Counted from the first letter of the stretch, positions 1-9,194 are shown. The stretch: 64,000 nt of DNA from AAA164-E04 sp014239995 (GCA_029247315.1 JAQWLM010000002.1:62001-126000), one strand, 5' to 3'. Program-made: numbers and translations. The notes: a model not told the origin generated them from the sequence alone.

Positions 1-167
1 GTCCACGAATAATCACGTTTGATAACTGGCTGGGAATGATCCGCTGTCCCTGTAACTTGCTCAGGAGTCGTTGAGGGTGATTTTGGATCGCATGCAACGC
101 ATAGGACCACCATCAAGATAAGGTTGACAGCGATAGAAAAGCCGTCACCAACACTGCTGCTCTTCAT
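1..167 (-). CDS. Putative lipoprotein, 5' end only (cut by left window edge)
   Basis: Reading the minus strand from an ATG at 167 gives 55 open codons with no stop before the edge. The start is M-K-S-S-S, then a hydrophobic stretch (about residues 11-25) ending in L-C-V-A-C at residues 22-26, followed by a polar Ser/Thr/Pro-rich stretch. That is the layout of a lipoprotein signal peptide with Cys26 as the lipidated residue, although Cys at -3 is not the consensus. A GGAG sequence lies about 9 bases upstream of the ATG. It is transcribed divergently from the gene at 227, leaving 59 bp for both promoters. The mature protein is outside the window, so its function cannot be called. Confidence 0.6.
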   Translation of the reverse strand, partial: MKSSSVGDGFSIAVNLILMVVLCVACDPKSPSTTPEQVTGTADHSQPVIKRDYSW

Positions 168-226
168 GCATTTGAGCTCCATATTATTGTCTGGATTGGA
201 CATGGTTTATTTGGGACAGTATAAAC

Positions 227-1177
227 ATGTGCCCCGAAAAATCCAGTGCAGATACACATGCGTCGTTCCTTCTCCTCGTCATCCTGTATCTTGCACCGTT
301 TTCAGGTCTCCAAGCACAAACACAGGAAAAGGTCTTTTCAGGCCCACAACCAGGTGAATCAACCACTCATTTTGATGCCATAGAACTGCGAGGCGACACG
401 CAGGGAGAAACAGTCGACCCCATCCTCGAAAACGCGGGGAATGCCACCACCCTGGTGTTTGTGCATGGACTTGAGCGCTCGATGGTTCCACTCATGAAAG
501 TCATCGACGCATTCGGTGAGCGCTACAAGACCAAGATAAAAACCGAGTGGGTGTTCCTTTCCGATGATCCGATTACCAGTCGTCAGCGCCTCCCCATAGC
601 TGGTCGTTCCATTCAAATGAAGGGCCGCATGCTACTTTCCTCCGATGGGATTGAGGGTCCTGGCAATTACGGCCTGAACAAGCGCTGCCTTCTCACCGTA
701 CTCACTTCAAAAGAGAACAAGGTAACCGCCAACTTTGCCCTTATCCAACCGGGCATTGCGGACGCTGAGTCTATCCTGGGTGCCTTGGCCGCATTGATAG
801 GCCTCGAAAAAATACCCGACATGCATTCCTTCATCGATCAGGAGCGCATGACACGTCGTGGCATGCGGGGCAGAGGAAAGGAAATAAAACGTAAGACTGA
901 AAACTCAGATCAGCAAGAATTACCCGGTGCGGCGCCAAAAGACACACAATTGATAGCGTTGCTCAGGCGTTACATTCAGCGCACCAACCGTCCTGAGCAG
1001 GTGGATCAAATTCTCGACGAAGTGAGGGCTTACATTGAGGGAAACAAGGACCTGCAAAAACAGGCCATGGATGGATGGACTCGTGTCATCAGCGTGCAAT
1101 ACGGAACAGCCTTTGCCCGGCAACAAGGCACCGCATTTGTGAAAGAAATCAAAAACCTTCTGGAATCCAAAGAGTAA
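227..1177 (+). CDS. Exported thioredoxin-fold-like protein lacking a CXXC motif
   Basis: 316 residues. Residues 1-30 look like a signal peptide (hydrophobic LLLVILYLAPFSG, cleavage likely after LQA). Residues about 70-190 have a thioredoxin-like pattern: a beta strand TLVFVHGLERSM, a helix, then KTEWVFLSDD, and later NYGLNKRCLLTVLT followed by a strand ending FALIQPG. The usual active-site CXXC is absent, so disulphide exchange is unlikely. The C-terminal 100 residues are charged and helical. It lies 22 bp before the DUF1549/1553 gene, suggesting co-transcription and a shared periplasmic role. The thioredoxin assignment rests on pattern only; the gene itself is convincing. Confidence 0.72.
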   Translation: MCPEKSSADTHASFLLLVILYLAPFSGLQAQTQEKVFSGPQPGESTTHFDAIELRGDTQGETVDPILENAGNATTLVFVHGLERSMVPLMKVIDAFGERYKTKIKTEWVFLSDDPITSRQRLPIAGRSIQMKGRMLLSSDGIEGPGNYGLNKRCLLTVLTSKENKVTANFALIQPGIADAESILGALAALIGLEKIPDMHSFIDQERMTRRGMRGRGKEIKRKTENSDQQELPGAAPKDTQLIALLRRYIQRTNRPEQVDQILDEVRAYIEGNKDLQKQAMDGWTRVISVQYGTAFARQQGTAFVKEIKNLLESKE

Positions 1178-1199
1178 GCCCTTATCCTGAATCCATTGC

Positions 1200-3377
1200 A
1201 TGTCACAACCCGCCAAACATCCATGCTTTTGGAAGAGCTTGATTCGGCTCACTGGATACACCATGGCTGTCCATCTCCATGGTGATCCGTTGATCCTGAA
1301 AGGGGATACAACCATCCCACATTTTAATAATGAAATTGTCCCTATCCTGACCAAAGCCGGATGTAACTCCGGTGCCTGCCACGGCTCTGCCACTGGAAAG
1401 GGCGGATTCAAATTAAGCCTCTTTGCCGAGGATGCGCAGGCCGACTACGAGGCCATCACACGGGATCATTTTGCGCGCCGTGTGGAGATGCAGAACCCCG
1501 GGCAGAGCTTGATCCTGAAAAAAGCATCCAAAAAGATTGAACATGAGGGAGGACGCCGTATCCGCAGTGCCTCCGACCACTATGCAAGATTAAAGCAATG
1601 GATCACCGCCGGGGTACCCCGGGGTGATCTTTCCACGGATTTTACTAAGATTCAGGTTTCACCTGCTGAAATCAAGGCAAAGGCGATTGGTGAGAGCAGG
1701 TTGATCAAGGTAGAGGCGCTCATGCCGGATGGCACAAGCGCCGACGTAACGCGTTGGTGCGTTTTCAAGCCCATGGATGATGGCGTGGCTGATGTCACCG
1801 GACAAGGAGAGGTTATTTTCCAAAACCATGGTGTCAGCTCGGTCATGATTCGTTTTGGAGCACTGACAGGCTCAACCCGCGTGGGATTGCCTTACCCCTC
1901 CCCTGGAGCCATCTCCGATACCTTTTCAAGACATCCTGTCGATATCATGCTTCGTGATGAGTGGATCAAGTGGCAATTGGAGCCGGAAAAACCGGCGCAA
2001 CCGCATGTTCTGATCAGGCGATTATTTCTTGATCTAACGGGACAGTTACCAATTCCGGAGGATGCGAAATATTGGTCGGCAGCCATTGTAAGCGAACAGG
2101 GATTCTCCAAACTTGTGGAACACCTCACCTCAACCCGTGCATTCGCGGATTTCTGGAGCCTTCGTTTTGCTGATTGGCTTTTGCTGGATTCAAAGAAGCT
2201 GGGAACAGATGCCGCAAAGGTCTATCACGATTGGCTCCACCAGCGTATCCTGGAAAATCAATCCGTCCTCGGCACAGCCAGAATGCTGATAGAAGCTCGA
2301 GGATCATTCCTCGAAAATGCACCTGCAAATTTTCAACGTCATGCCACCGATCCTCGAGACATGGCCGAATATGTAGGACAGGCCATCCTGGGTACCCGCA
2401 TCGCATGTGCACGCTGCCACAACCATCCAGTGGATCGCTGGACTCTGACAGACTACCACGATTTTTCGGCCATGTTTTCAAAAACAAGCCTTGATGGTGG
2501 TCAGGCAATGTTCAAGAACCTTGGTGACATATTCCATCCAAAATCGGGAATAGCCAGTAGCCCCCGTCCGCTTGGGACACCTCACCATCACGGTGTCAAC
2601 AAAGAGAAGGACCCTCTAGAGGTTTTGGGTCAATGGCTGGAAACCGATGGTTCGACACGCTTTGCCCGTGCCTTCGCCAACCGTACCTGGAAGCATCTAT
2701 TTGGTCGCGGAGTGGTTGAACCAATCGATGACATACGGCCAACCAACCTTCCCGTCATCCCTGGTTTACTGGACCTCATCGCAAAGAACTGGGAGAAGGA
2801 AGATTATCGTTTCGTCGCTCTGGTTCGACTGATAGTGAGTTCATCAGCCTATCAACAGCGTGCACGTTTCGATGCATTTCCAGGGACACGCCACGGTTTC
2901 TTCAATGCCATGCAACCCCGCCAATATGAAGGGAGGGTCCTCATCGATGCCATCCGTCAGGTCACAGGTCAGCATCAATTCCTCGAACACGTGATAGGAG
3001 AAGAAAACGCCATCATGTCCTGGGACCATCGGAAAGAGTCCTTTGCACTGGATATCCTGGGACGCTGCGACCGTAAAGAACCCTGCCAAACACCAGATGC
3101 CATCGGAGGTGGCCTGTCAAAGTCACTGTATCTATTTAACGACACTCACCTTCAAACCATTCTGAATGAGGCTTCAAAGGAGTGGTCCAGCCTATTCGAC
3201 GGGAATCTTGAAGCCATGGTAAAGGAGCTCTACTGGAGGGCCTATGCAAGGGCACCTGACATTGAAGAATGGCAGTATTGGGAACAGACTATATCATCGC
3301 AAAATGCCTTGCAACCCATGTGGGCCGATATGATGTGGGCCGTAATGAATAGCCGTGAATTTCTGTGGACCCATTGA
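1200..3377 (+). CDS. DUF1549/DUF1553 family protein with cytochrome-c-like motifs
   Basis: 725 residues. The N-terminus carries CNSGACHG (C55, C60, H61), a C-x4-C-H variant followed by a GKGGFKLSLF block typical of one subgroup of these planctomycete/verrucomicrobial proteins. An Ig-like domain (about 155-215: MPDGTSADVTRW ... GVSSVMIRFG) follows, then DUF1549 with a classical CARCH motif at C403-C406-H407 in the context CHNHPVDRW, then DUF1553 (about 475-720). The signal peptide is weak. The family is usually encoded beside DUF1501, as here, 27 bp downstream. Its reaction is unknown; a periplasmic haem-binding role is inferred from the CxxCH motif. Confidence 0.9.
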   Translation: MSQPAKHPCFWKSLIRLTGYTMAVHLHGDPLILKGDTTIPHFNNEIVPILTKAGCNSGACHGSATGKGGFKLSLFAEDAQADYEAITRDHFARRVEMQNPGQSLILKKASKKIEHEGGRRIRSASDHYARLKQWITAGVPRGDLSTDFTKIQVSPAEIKAKAIGESRLIKVEALMPDGTSADVTRWCVFKPMDDGVADVTGQGEVIFQNHGVSSVMIRFGALTGSTRVGLPYPSPGAISDTFSRHPVDIMLRDEWIKWQLEPEKPAQPHVLIRRLFLDLTGQLPIPEDAKYWSAAIVSEQGFSKLVEHLTSTRAFADFWSLRFADWLLLDSKKLGTDAAKVYHDWLHQRILENQSVLGTARMLIEARGSFLENAPANFQRHATDPRDMAEYVGQAILGTRIACARCHNHPVDRWTLTDYHDFSAMFSKTSLDGGQAMFKNLGDIFHPKSGIASSPRPLGTPHHHGVNKEKDPLEVLGQWLETDGSTRFARAFANRTWKHLFGRGVVEPIDDIRPTNLPVIPGLLDLIAKNWEKEDYRFVALVRLIVSSSAYQQRARFDAFPGTRHGFFNAMQPRQYEGRVLIDAIRQVTGQHQFLEHVIGEENAIMSWDHRKESFALDILGRCDRKEPCQTPDAIGGGLSKSLYLFNDTHLQTILNEASKEWSSLFDGNLEAMVKELYWRAYARAPDIEEWQYWEQTISSQNALQPMWADMMWAVMNSREFLWTH

Positions 3378-3404
3378 TACTTTGCAAAATTACCGCCAAA
3401 TGCC

Positions 3405-4742
3405 ATGAAGAAACCATCATCATTGTCTTGTTATCATGGAATCAATCGCCGGACTTTCCTGCATGCTGGCTTGATCACGGGGCTGGGCATGAACATGGCC
3501 GACATTTTACGCAGCCGTGCGCAGGCCAAGGAAGGCAAGGGTCTTCACCCAAATTCGAAAGCCAAGTCCTGTATCCTGATCTGGCTGGACGGAGGACCAA
3601 GCCACCTTGAAACTTTCGATCTCAAACCCAATGCACCAGTGGAGATTCGGGGGGAATTCAAACCCATCAACACAGATGTAAACGGCATACAAATCAGTGA
3701 ACATCTCCCGCGAACAGCTCGAGTGATGAAACACGTGGCACTCATTCGTTCCTTAACCCACGCCTTTGGCAATCACAACACGGGAAGCCATTACCTGCTG
3801 ACCGGTAACAAACCATCGCCCGTCGTCGAACACCCCAGTCTCGGAAGTATCTATGCGCAACAGCAACCGGGAGGCCAAAAGGTGCTACCACCGTATGTCG
3901 CCGTGCCGCAAGGAGTGACTTACGGTGGGTCCGGATTCCTGCCGGCAACCTGTCAGCCATTTTCATTGGGGGGTGATCCATCCAAACCCGACTTTCGCGT
4001 CCGCAACCTCACTCCACCCGCCAACCTGAGCCTCCAGCAGATAGGACGTCGCCGGGACATGCAGCAATTCCTCGACAACATCAAAAGATCAAGAGAGCAA
4101 AACCCTGTTCATACTCCTGTCGACACCTACTACGAACAGGCTTATGCACTCCTGACTTCCCCTGAATCGCAGACTGCGTTTGACATTGACAAGGAACCCA
4201 CGCGATCAAGAGAGCGTTATGGACGCAGTCGTATTGGCACGGGATGCCTGTTGGCAAGGCGGTTAGTAGAGCACGACGTCGGTTTTGTAACCGTTGTCGA
4301 TAAAGGCTGGGACATGCACCAGCAAATCTTCAAGAACATGCCAGACGCCCTTTTTCGAGGCAGCGGTAAACTGCCTGCACTTGATCAGGCCTATTCGGCT
4401 CTCATCAGCGATCTCCATGCACGAGGTCTGCTGGATTCCACCCTGGTGATATTAATGGGCGAATTTGGACGCACCCCGAAAATCAATGACCGTGCGGGGC
4501 GGGACCACTGGCCTCGCGCAGGGTTTGTTTGCATGGCAGGAGGAGGCGTCCGGGGCGGACAAGTCATTGGGTCCACGGATGCCTTTGGGGAATCGCCCAG
4601 TGAAGATCCTGTGTCCCCGGAAGATCTTGCTTGGAATACCCTATCCTTCATGGGCATTTCCCCAGATCAGGCCTACCACGCCCCAAATGGACGTCCCATC
4701 CGATGGGTCAACGGAGGGAAACCCATTCCCAATCTCACATGA
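3405..4742 (+). CDS. DUF1501 family protein (exported, sulfatase/phosphatase-like fold)
   Basis: 445 residues. The N-terminus has a twin-arginine type signal (INRRTFLHAGLITG), so Tat export of a folded protein is likely. Family blocks are visible: SCILIWLDGGPSHLETFDLKP, FGNHNTGSHYLLTG and, near the end, LVILMGEFGRTPKIN with a following GRDHWP. DUF1501 proteins belong to the alkaline-phosphatase-like superfamily, but their substrate is not established. It follows the DUF1549/1553 gene and its stop codon overlaps the start of the WD40 gene (ATGA), so all three are probably translated from one message. Confidence 0.9.
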   Translation: MKKPSSLSCYHGINRRTFLHAGLITGLGMNMADILRSRAQAKEGKGLHPNSKAKSCILIWLDGGPSHLETFDLKPNAPVEIRGEFKPINTDVNGIQISEHLPRTARVMKHVALIRSLTHAFGNHNTGSHYLLTGNKPSPVVEHPSLGSIYAQQQPGGQKVLPPYVAVPQGVTYGGSGFLPATCQPFSLGGDPSKPDFRVRNLTPPANLSLQQIGRRRDMQQFLDNIKRSREQNPVHTPVDTYYEQAYALLTSPESQTAFDIDKEPTRSRERYGRSRIGTGCLLARRLVEHDVGFVTVVDKGWDMHQQIFKNMPDALFRGSGKLPALDQAYSALISDLHARGLLDSTLVILMGEFGRTPKINDRAGRDHWPRAGFVCMAGGGVRGGQVIGSTDAFGESPSEDPVSPEDLAWNTLSFMGISPDQAYHAPNGRPIRWVNGGKPIPNLT

Positions 4743-5710
4743 ACCGAATGGCAATCATCATGAGCTGGGTCTTCATGATGACCCAGGCGGTGGTAACACG
4801 AGGGGGGCAGGCGCCCGTGTGCTCGATCGCGTTCCATCCAAACCAGCCTTATGCGGTTTGGAATGGCGATGGTTCCATCATCATCCATGATCTTGATGAA
4901 AAGATCCCCTCCAAGACCTTGCAGGTCGGGATGACACGCATTCGTGCGCTCGCATTCCACCCCGAAGGCAAATGGCTGGCAGCAGCCGGTGGGGATCCGG
5001 GTGAAAAGGGCTCACTGATGATCCTGAACTGGCCCGATGGCGAATTGCTGCTGCATCAGGATCTTGGCAAGGAATGGCTGACCGGAACCTGCGTTTCGCC
5101 GGATGGAGAACGGATAGCCGTCAGCTCAGGTGAAGCAACGATTCACGTCTACCGGGTAGCCACCCAAAAACCAGGCCTGGTTCAAGAAACCGTCCTTTCG
5201 GGCCACGCAGGTTCGGTCATGGATGTGGTCTTTGGACCTGATGGCCACTGGCTGGTCAGTGCGGGATCGGATCGATCCGTCAAAATATGGGATCTGGCAG
5301 AAAGGAAACTCCACCGTACCTTTTCCGATCACACCGGTATCGTCTTCTCGTTGGATCTGCGTCCCACTTCAGGGAAGCAGAATGCCATGCCTTTTCATAT
5401 CGCCAGCGCCTCGTCGGATAAATCTGTTCGGATCTGGCAACCGACGATTGGTCGGATGGTTCGCATCATACGCCAGCAGGATACCGAACTCTTCACCATT
5501 GCCTTTCATCCCTCGGGAAACTGGATGGCATCAGGTGGTAAGGATGGCACCATTCGGTGTATGGATGCGCGTTCTGACAGGATCTTTTCAAGGATTATCA
5601 CACCTCAGGACTGGATCTACAGCCTGGCTTTTTCACCCGATGGCACAAAGCTCGCGAGTGGGGACTGGAGCGGCAAAGTCATATTTCATCGCGTACAGCC
5701 CTCTTTCTAG
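4739..5710 (+). CDS. WD40-repeat beta-propeller protein
   Basis: 323 residues from the ATG that overlaps the DUF1501 stop. A longer in-frame start at 4631 exists but would overlap that gene by over 100 bp. About seven WD40 blades can be read, with repeated FHP.G.WLA/SPDG phrases and typical D-x-x-V-K-I-W-D endings (for example GSDRSVKIWDL and SSDKSVRIWQ). A short hydrophobic N-terminus (IIMSWVFMMTQAVV) could be a signal peptide, giving a single periplasmic propeller. Such propellers serve as scaffolds; the tight coupling suggests it binds the two upstream proteins. It converges on the cyclophilin gene with a 10-bp gap. Confidence 0.88.
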   Translation: MNRMAIIMSWVFMMTQAVVTRGGQAPVCSIAFHPNQPYAVWNGDGSIIIHDLDEKIPSKTLQVGMTRIRALAFHPEGKWLAAAGGDPGEKGSLMILNWPDGELLLHQDLGKEWLTGTCVSPDGERIAVSSGEATIHVYRVATQKPGLVQETVLSGHAGSVMDVVFGPDGHWLVSAGSDRSVKIWDLAERKLHRTFSDHTGIVFSLDLRPTSGKQNAMPFHIASASSDKSVRIWQPTIGRMVRIIRQQDTELFTIAFHPSGNWMASGGKDGTIRCMDARSDRIFSRIITPQDWIYSLAFSPDGTKLASGDWSGKVIFHRVQPSF

Positions 5711-5720
5711 GACAATGCAA

Positions 5721-6620
5721 TCAGTCGTACTCAGCCTGAATGATCTTGAAAAAAACCATTTCAAACTGGGTAATGAACGGATTTAGGGAAATCTCACCCG
5801 TGGATTGAATCAGGGCGCTATCCCAGAAAATAAAGTCCGCTGTGGCAAACAGGTATTCAATGGCCGAAGTATTGGAATTCCAATGAATCCCAATACTACC
5901 CGAGGATGTTGGCGCAATCCGCGTGTTGGCAGCCATCAGCATCGGTAACTTGTCCGCGAGGCTATCCAGACCAAAGGATTGAGCGGCTTCACCAAACCTT
6001 GATATGGTCACTTTTTCAATGACTGGAGCGATCGAAGGAAGGTCCTGCTGCCCTGTGCCCGGGTTGGTGACGACCGGCACATTGCCCAAAGCAAGGACCA
6101 GGTCAAGCCCTTCGATCACTTCACCAAATACCGCATGCCTTCCATCAAGATGCGGCGCTGCCGCCAAGGTCACAAAAAATTGGCTCCCGTTGGTGTTGGG
6201 ACCTGAATTGGCCATTGAAAGCATGCCGGCCTTGGAATGCTTCAGGTCGGGGTGAAACTCATCATTAAACTGATAACCGGGACCGTCGTTACCCTTACCG
6301 TTGGGGGATCCGCCCTGAATAACAAAGCCTGGGGAAACCCGGTGAAATGTCAGGCCATCGTAAAAGGGGTGAGTACGAATCGCACCTGTGCGAAGGTCCA
6401 GCCATGTCTTTTGTCCCTCGGCCAGACCCACGAAATTGGCAACCGTCCGGGGTGACTTCTCAAATGCAAGTCGCACGGTAAAGGCACCGAGACTCGTATG
6501 GATGGTGGCATAAAGCCCGACCTCCAAGGGAGATTGGGCAGACAAGAAGGTCGACAAGAAAAACGCTACCAAGCAAGACAGACTCCTGGATAAGCGTAGT
6601 AATAGTGTCAATGATTTCAT
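5721..6620 (-). CDS. Exported cyclophilin-type peptidyl-prolyl isomerase with extra C-terminal domain
   Basis: 299 residues. A signal peptide ends near residue 28 (FLSTFLSA). Residues about 38-205 are a cyclophilin domain with the catalytic region FHRVSPGFVIQGG and the substrate-pocket blocks GMLSMAN, NGSQFFVT and LDGRHAVFGEV, so activity is expected on periplasmic proteins. The last 80 residues are an addition: a beta-rich segment with IHWNS ... YLFATADFIFWDS ... MVFFKI, resembling the C-terminal segments of two other exported proteins in this window. It is the last gene of the minus-strand run from 9194, 86 bp after the acyltransferase gene. Confidence 0.92.
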   Translation of the reverse strand: MKSLTLLLRLSRSLSCLVAFFLSTFLSAQSPLEVGLYATIHTSLGAFTVRLAFEKSPRTVANFVGLAEGQKTWLDLRTGAIRTHPFYDGLTFHRVSPGFVIQGGSPNGKGNDGPGYQFNDEFHPDLKHSKAGMLSMANSGPNTNGSQFFVTLAAAPHLDGRHAVFGEVIEGLDLVLALGNVPVVTNPGTGQQDLPSIAPVIEKVTISRFGEAAQSFGLDSLADKLPMLMAANTRIAPTSSGSIGIHWNSNTSAIEYLFATADFIFWDSALIQSTGEISLNPFITQFEMVFFKIIQAEYD

Positions 6621-6706
6621 GGTGAACGAGTTTCTATTAAGAAATCCCTAGCGAAAGCGTTTTTAAAAAAAAGGCAAGAATGAAAAAATACTCAGGTGTT
6701 TTCAAT

Positions 6707-7393
6707 CTACGATTCCTTGCCTAGAATCAACATTTCAGTCGCCAATTGTTGACGAATTTCCTCCCTCTGCTCCATGGAACTTTCACGGTCCACATACAGG
6801 GGCTTGCCTATATTCACGACACATTGGCAAAATGGTATCGGCACCTGAAATGCGTCCCAGCTCTTGAGCGTCCACTTTCGTGACAAACAACTGGATACGG
6901 GCACAATGGGCATCCCCGTTATTTGGGCCAGGCCCACCACGCCGCTTTGAACCTTGTATTTCGGACCTCGCGGACCATCCGGCGTGATGGCCAGGTCGTG
7001 CCCTTTCCTTAACATGGCAATCATTTCCCGCATGGCCTGCGATCCACGACGACTGGAAGAACCTCGTATGGCATGCACACCGTAGGACTGAAGCACGACG
7101 GAAAGAAACCCACCATCCTTGCTTGCACTGGCCAGAGCTGCCAGGCGACGGTCTGGGTTGAATTTCTGCATATGCCGTGTCAATACCTCCAGTGCGAGGG
7201 CCAATCGATTGTGCCAAATGCAAAAGATAACCGGCGTCAGGTTCTGGACATCATGGGGATCATTGAATTGAAACCGGACTGTTTGGGCCATGGATTTGAT
7301 CATCAGGCCTGCCATATTCCCCAATATCCTTTCAAGGCCACCGGGTTGATACGGTGGACGCTGATGCTTGGGGATCACGCGTGGTTCTGCCAT
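6707..7393 (-). CDS. DUF374 / lysophospholipid acyltransferase family protein
   Basis: 228 residues, the usual length for the DUF374 branch of the LPLAT superfamily. Visible blocks are FCIWHNRLALAL (the HX4-type acyltransferase motif region), ASASKDGGFLS, the basic RGSSSRRGSQAMREM and DLAITPDGPRGPKYKVQSGVVGLAQ, all characteristic of the family. It probably transfers an acyl chain onto a lipid or lipid A precursor at the inner membrane; the acceptor is unknown. It lies 25 bp downstream of ruvA and is probably co-transcribed with it. Confidence 0.85.
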   Translation of the reverse strand: MAEPRVIPKHQRPPYQPGGLERILGNMAGLMIKSMAQTVRFQFNDPHDVQNLTPVIFCIWHNRLALALEVLTRHMQKFNPDRRLAALASASKDGGFLSVVLQSYGVHAIRGSSSRRGSQAMREMIAMLRKGHDLAITPDGPRGPKYKVQSGVVGLAQITGMPIVPVSSCLSRKWTLKSWDAFQVPIPFCQCVVNIGKPLYVDRESSMEQREEIRQQLATEMLILGKES

Positions 7394-7418
7394 ACCATAC
7401 TAAAAATGAGGTGAGTCG

Positions 7419-8018
7419 CTACTGCTGAAGCCCGGCCCTTACCAGACGATCAATCTCGGCTTTTTCGCCTAGCACAGCCAGCGCCGCCTTCACCCGTTTC
7501 AATGCCTCGGCCGGTTTATACCCCAGTGAAACAAGTGCGGACACCGCGTCCTGGACCTTGGCTTCACCCTCTGAAGGCGCACGCTGATCACTTTGAGCCT
7601 CCCATTCCCCGGCCTTACCAAACTTGTCCTTGAGTTCAACCACGATACGCTCAGCGGTTTTCTTCCCAAGACCAGGAATTCTCGCAAGGGCCTTCACGTC
7701 ATGATTTGTTACCGCACCCTTGAACATGACCGGTGTCATGCCACTGAGTACATTCATGGCGATCTTGGGGCCAATGCCACTCACCGCCTGCACCAAGAGC
7801 CGAAACAAGTCACGCTCGACACGTGTCATGAACCCATAAAGAAGATGGGCGTCTTCGCGGATGGATAAATGGGTCAGGATTTTAACTTCTTTGCCGGGCT
7901 CAGGAAGGCGTTCGTAGGAAGAAACAGGAATCTGAAGATGATACCCCATCCCACGTACGTCCACGACGACATAGGTTGGATGCGCTTCAACAAGCTTACC
8001 CTCAAGATAGTCTATCAT
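7419..8018 (-). CDS. ruvA: Holliday junction DNA helicase subunit RuvA
   Basis: 199 residues, normal for RuvA. The OB-fold N-terminus starts MIDYLEGKLVEAHPTYVVVDV. The two helix-hairpin-helix regions are visible (LLVQAVSGIGPKIAMNVLSG and LARIPGLGKKTAERIVVELKDK), and the C-terminal domain III (DAVSALVSLGYKPAEALKRV) that contacts RuvB is present. RuvA binds four-way junctions and loads the RuvB motor. It lies 25 bp downstream of ruvC; ruvB is not in the window. Confidence 0.97.
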   Translation of the reverse strand: MIDYLEGKLVEAHPTYVVVDVRGMGYHLQIPVSSYERLPEPGKEVKILTHLSIREDAHLLYGFMTRVERDLFRLLVQAVSGIGPKIAMNVLSGMTPVMFKGAVTNHDVKALARIPGLGKKTAERIVVELKDKFGKAGEWEAQSDQRAPSEGEAKVQDAVSALVSLGYKPAEALKRVKAALAVLGEKAEIDRLVRAGLQQ

Positions 8019-8043
8019 AATGAGTCAAACACTTTGAGTTGGC

Positions 8044-8643
8044 CTAAATTTGCTTAGGCATGACACCGATACGTCGACGATTTTCCTGAGAAAATGCAAG
8101 AGCCAAAGCGAGCGCGTCCGCTGCATCTGCCTCGGGTATCTCACTTAAATCCAGCATGCGTTGAACCATTTTGGCCACAGCGATCTTTTGCGCATTGCCA
8201 TAACCAACAATCGCCTGTTTGACCTTGCGAGGTGCGATTTCATAGATCTCCAACCCCACACCCGCCGCGGCCACCATAGCAGCCCCTCGTGCCTCACCCA
8301 TCACAAGTGCCGTACGATAGTTTTGCGCGTAAAAAAGTCCTTCAACGGCACAAACCGTCGGATGATGTCTCAAAATAACTTCACGCAACACAGCGTGAAT
8401 CGATGCCAGGCAACGAGAAACACGCCAAGTAGCTGGGCATCGCACCGTCCCCTGATCAAGGAGTTCAGCACGTCCCTTACCATGACGGATGACACCAAAT
8501 CCTGTACCTCGCAAAGACGGATCCACTCCGAGAATATACTCGTGAGGGGGGCGCGGGACCGAAGGCTCAACATCGACCTCAGCGCTTGCATCCCCACGCA
8601 CGCGTTTGGCCATCTGCTCAAATTGCTTTGCATTGATTCCCAT
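8044..8643 (-). CDS. ruvC: Crossover junction endodeoxyribonuclease RuvC
   Basis: 199 residues. Catalytic acidic residues are in place: D41 in ILGVDPSLRGTGFG, the Glu of AVEGLFYAQN and the acidic pair in EADAADALALALA. There is an N-terminal extension of about 33 residues (charged, starting MGINAKQFEQMAKR) compared with the usual 160-175 residue enzyme; an internal start is possible, but the first ATG overlaps the stop of the upstream DJ-1-like gene by one base, which supports it. RuvC resolves Holliday junctions together with RuvAB. Confidence 0.96.
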   Translation of the reverse strand: MGINAKQFEQMAKRVRGDASAEVDVEPSVPRPPHEYILGVDPSLRGTGFGVIRHGKGRAELLDQGTVRCPATWRVSRCLASIHAVLREVILRHHPTVCAVEGLFYAQNYRTALVMGEARGAAMVAAAGVGLEIYEIAPRKVKQAIVGYGNAQKIAVAKMVQRMLDLSEIPEADAADALALALAFSQENRRRIGVMPKQI

Positions 8644-9194
8644 CAGATTTGAAGATACTTGAGGATATCACGATAAAATTCCGCATGACTTTCCCAGGTC
8701 TGAGCCGTGATGAGAGCCCCATCAACCACACTCTGCTTGTTGACCCATTTACCCCCCGCCAGCTCCACTTCAAGCCGGACATTGCAATAACATGTCACCT
8801 TCTTTCCCTCACAAAGCCCGGCAGCAATAAGCACCTGGATACCATGACAAATCGCAAACAGTCCCTTACCATCGGCATGGAATTGCTTGACCAGGCGGAT
8901 CAAAGATTTGTCGTGCCGGAGGAATTCAGGTGCACGCCCACCAATGAGCACCATCGCGGCATACTCCTTGGCCTTCACATCACGGATGGCAACATCGGCA
9001 TCAATGAGATAACCAGGCTTCTCGATATACGTATTCCATCCGGGGGAAAAATCATGAATAACCCCGTTTAATGTCTTTTTTTTGCTGGCGGCAACCACGG
9101 GCTTCAGGCCAGCTTCGCGCAAGCGATAGATGGCATAAAGGATTTCAAAGGACTCCCCGGCGTCATCCGTGACTATCAAGATTTTTTTAAGCAT
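8643..9194 (-). CDS. DJ-1/PfpI family protein (glutamine amidotransferase-like)
   Basis: 183 residues from the ATG at 9194, which begins with the typical MLKKILIVTDDAGESFE strand. Longer in-frame starts would add an unlikely leader. The nucleophile elbow FAICHGIQ (C116, H117) and MVLIGGRAPEFL with its conserved Gly-Gly are seen. Family members act as deglycases, chaperones or proteases; which one applies cannot be told here. It heads the ruvC-ruvA gene run, its TGA sharing a base with the ruvC ATG. Confidence 0.88.
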   Translation of the reverse strand: MLKKILIVTDDAGESFEILYAIYRLREAGLKPVVAASKKKTLNGVIHDFSPGWNTYIEKPGYLIDADVAIRDVKAKEYAAMVLIGGRAPEFLRHDKSLIRLVKQFHADGKGLFAICHGIQVLIAAGLCEGKKVTCYCNVRLEVELAGGKWVNKQSVVDGALITAQTWESHAEFYRDILKYLQI

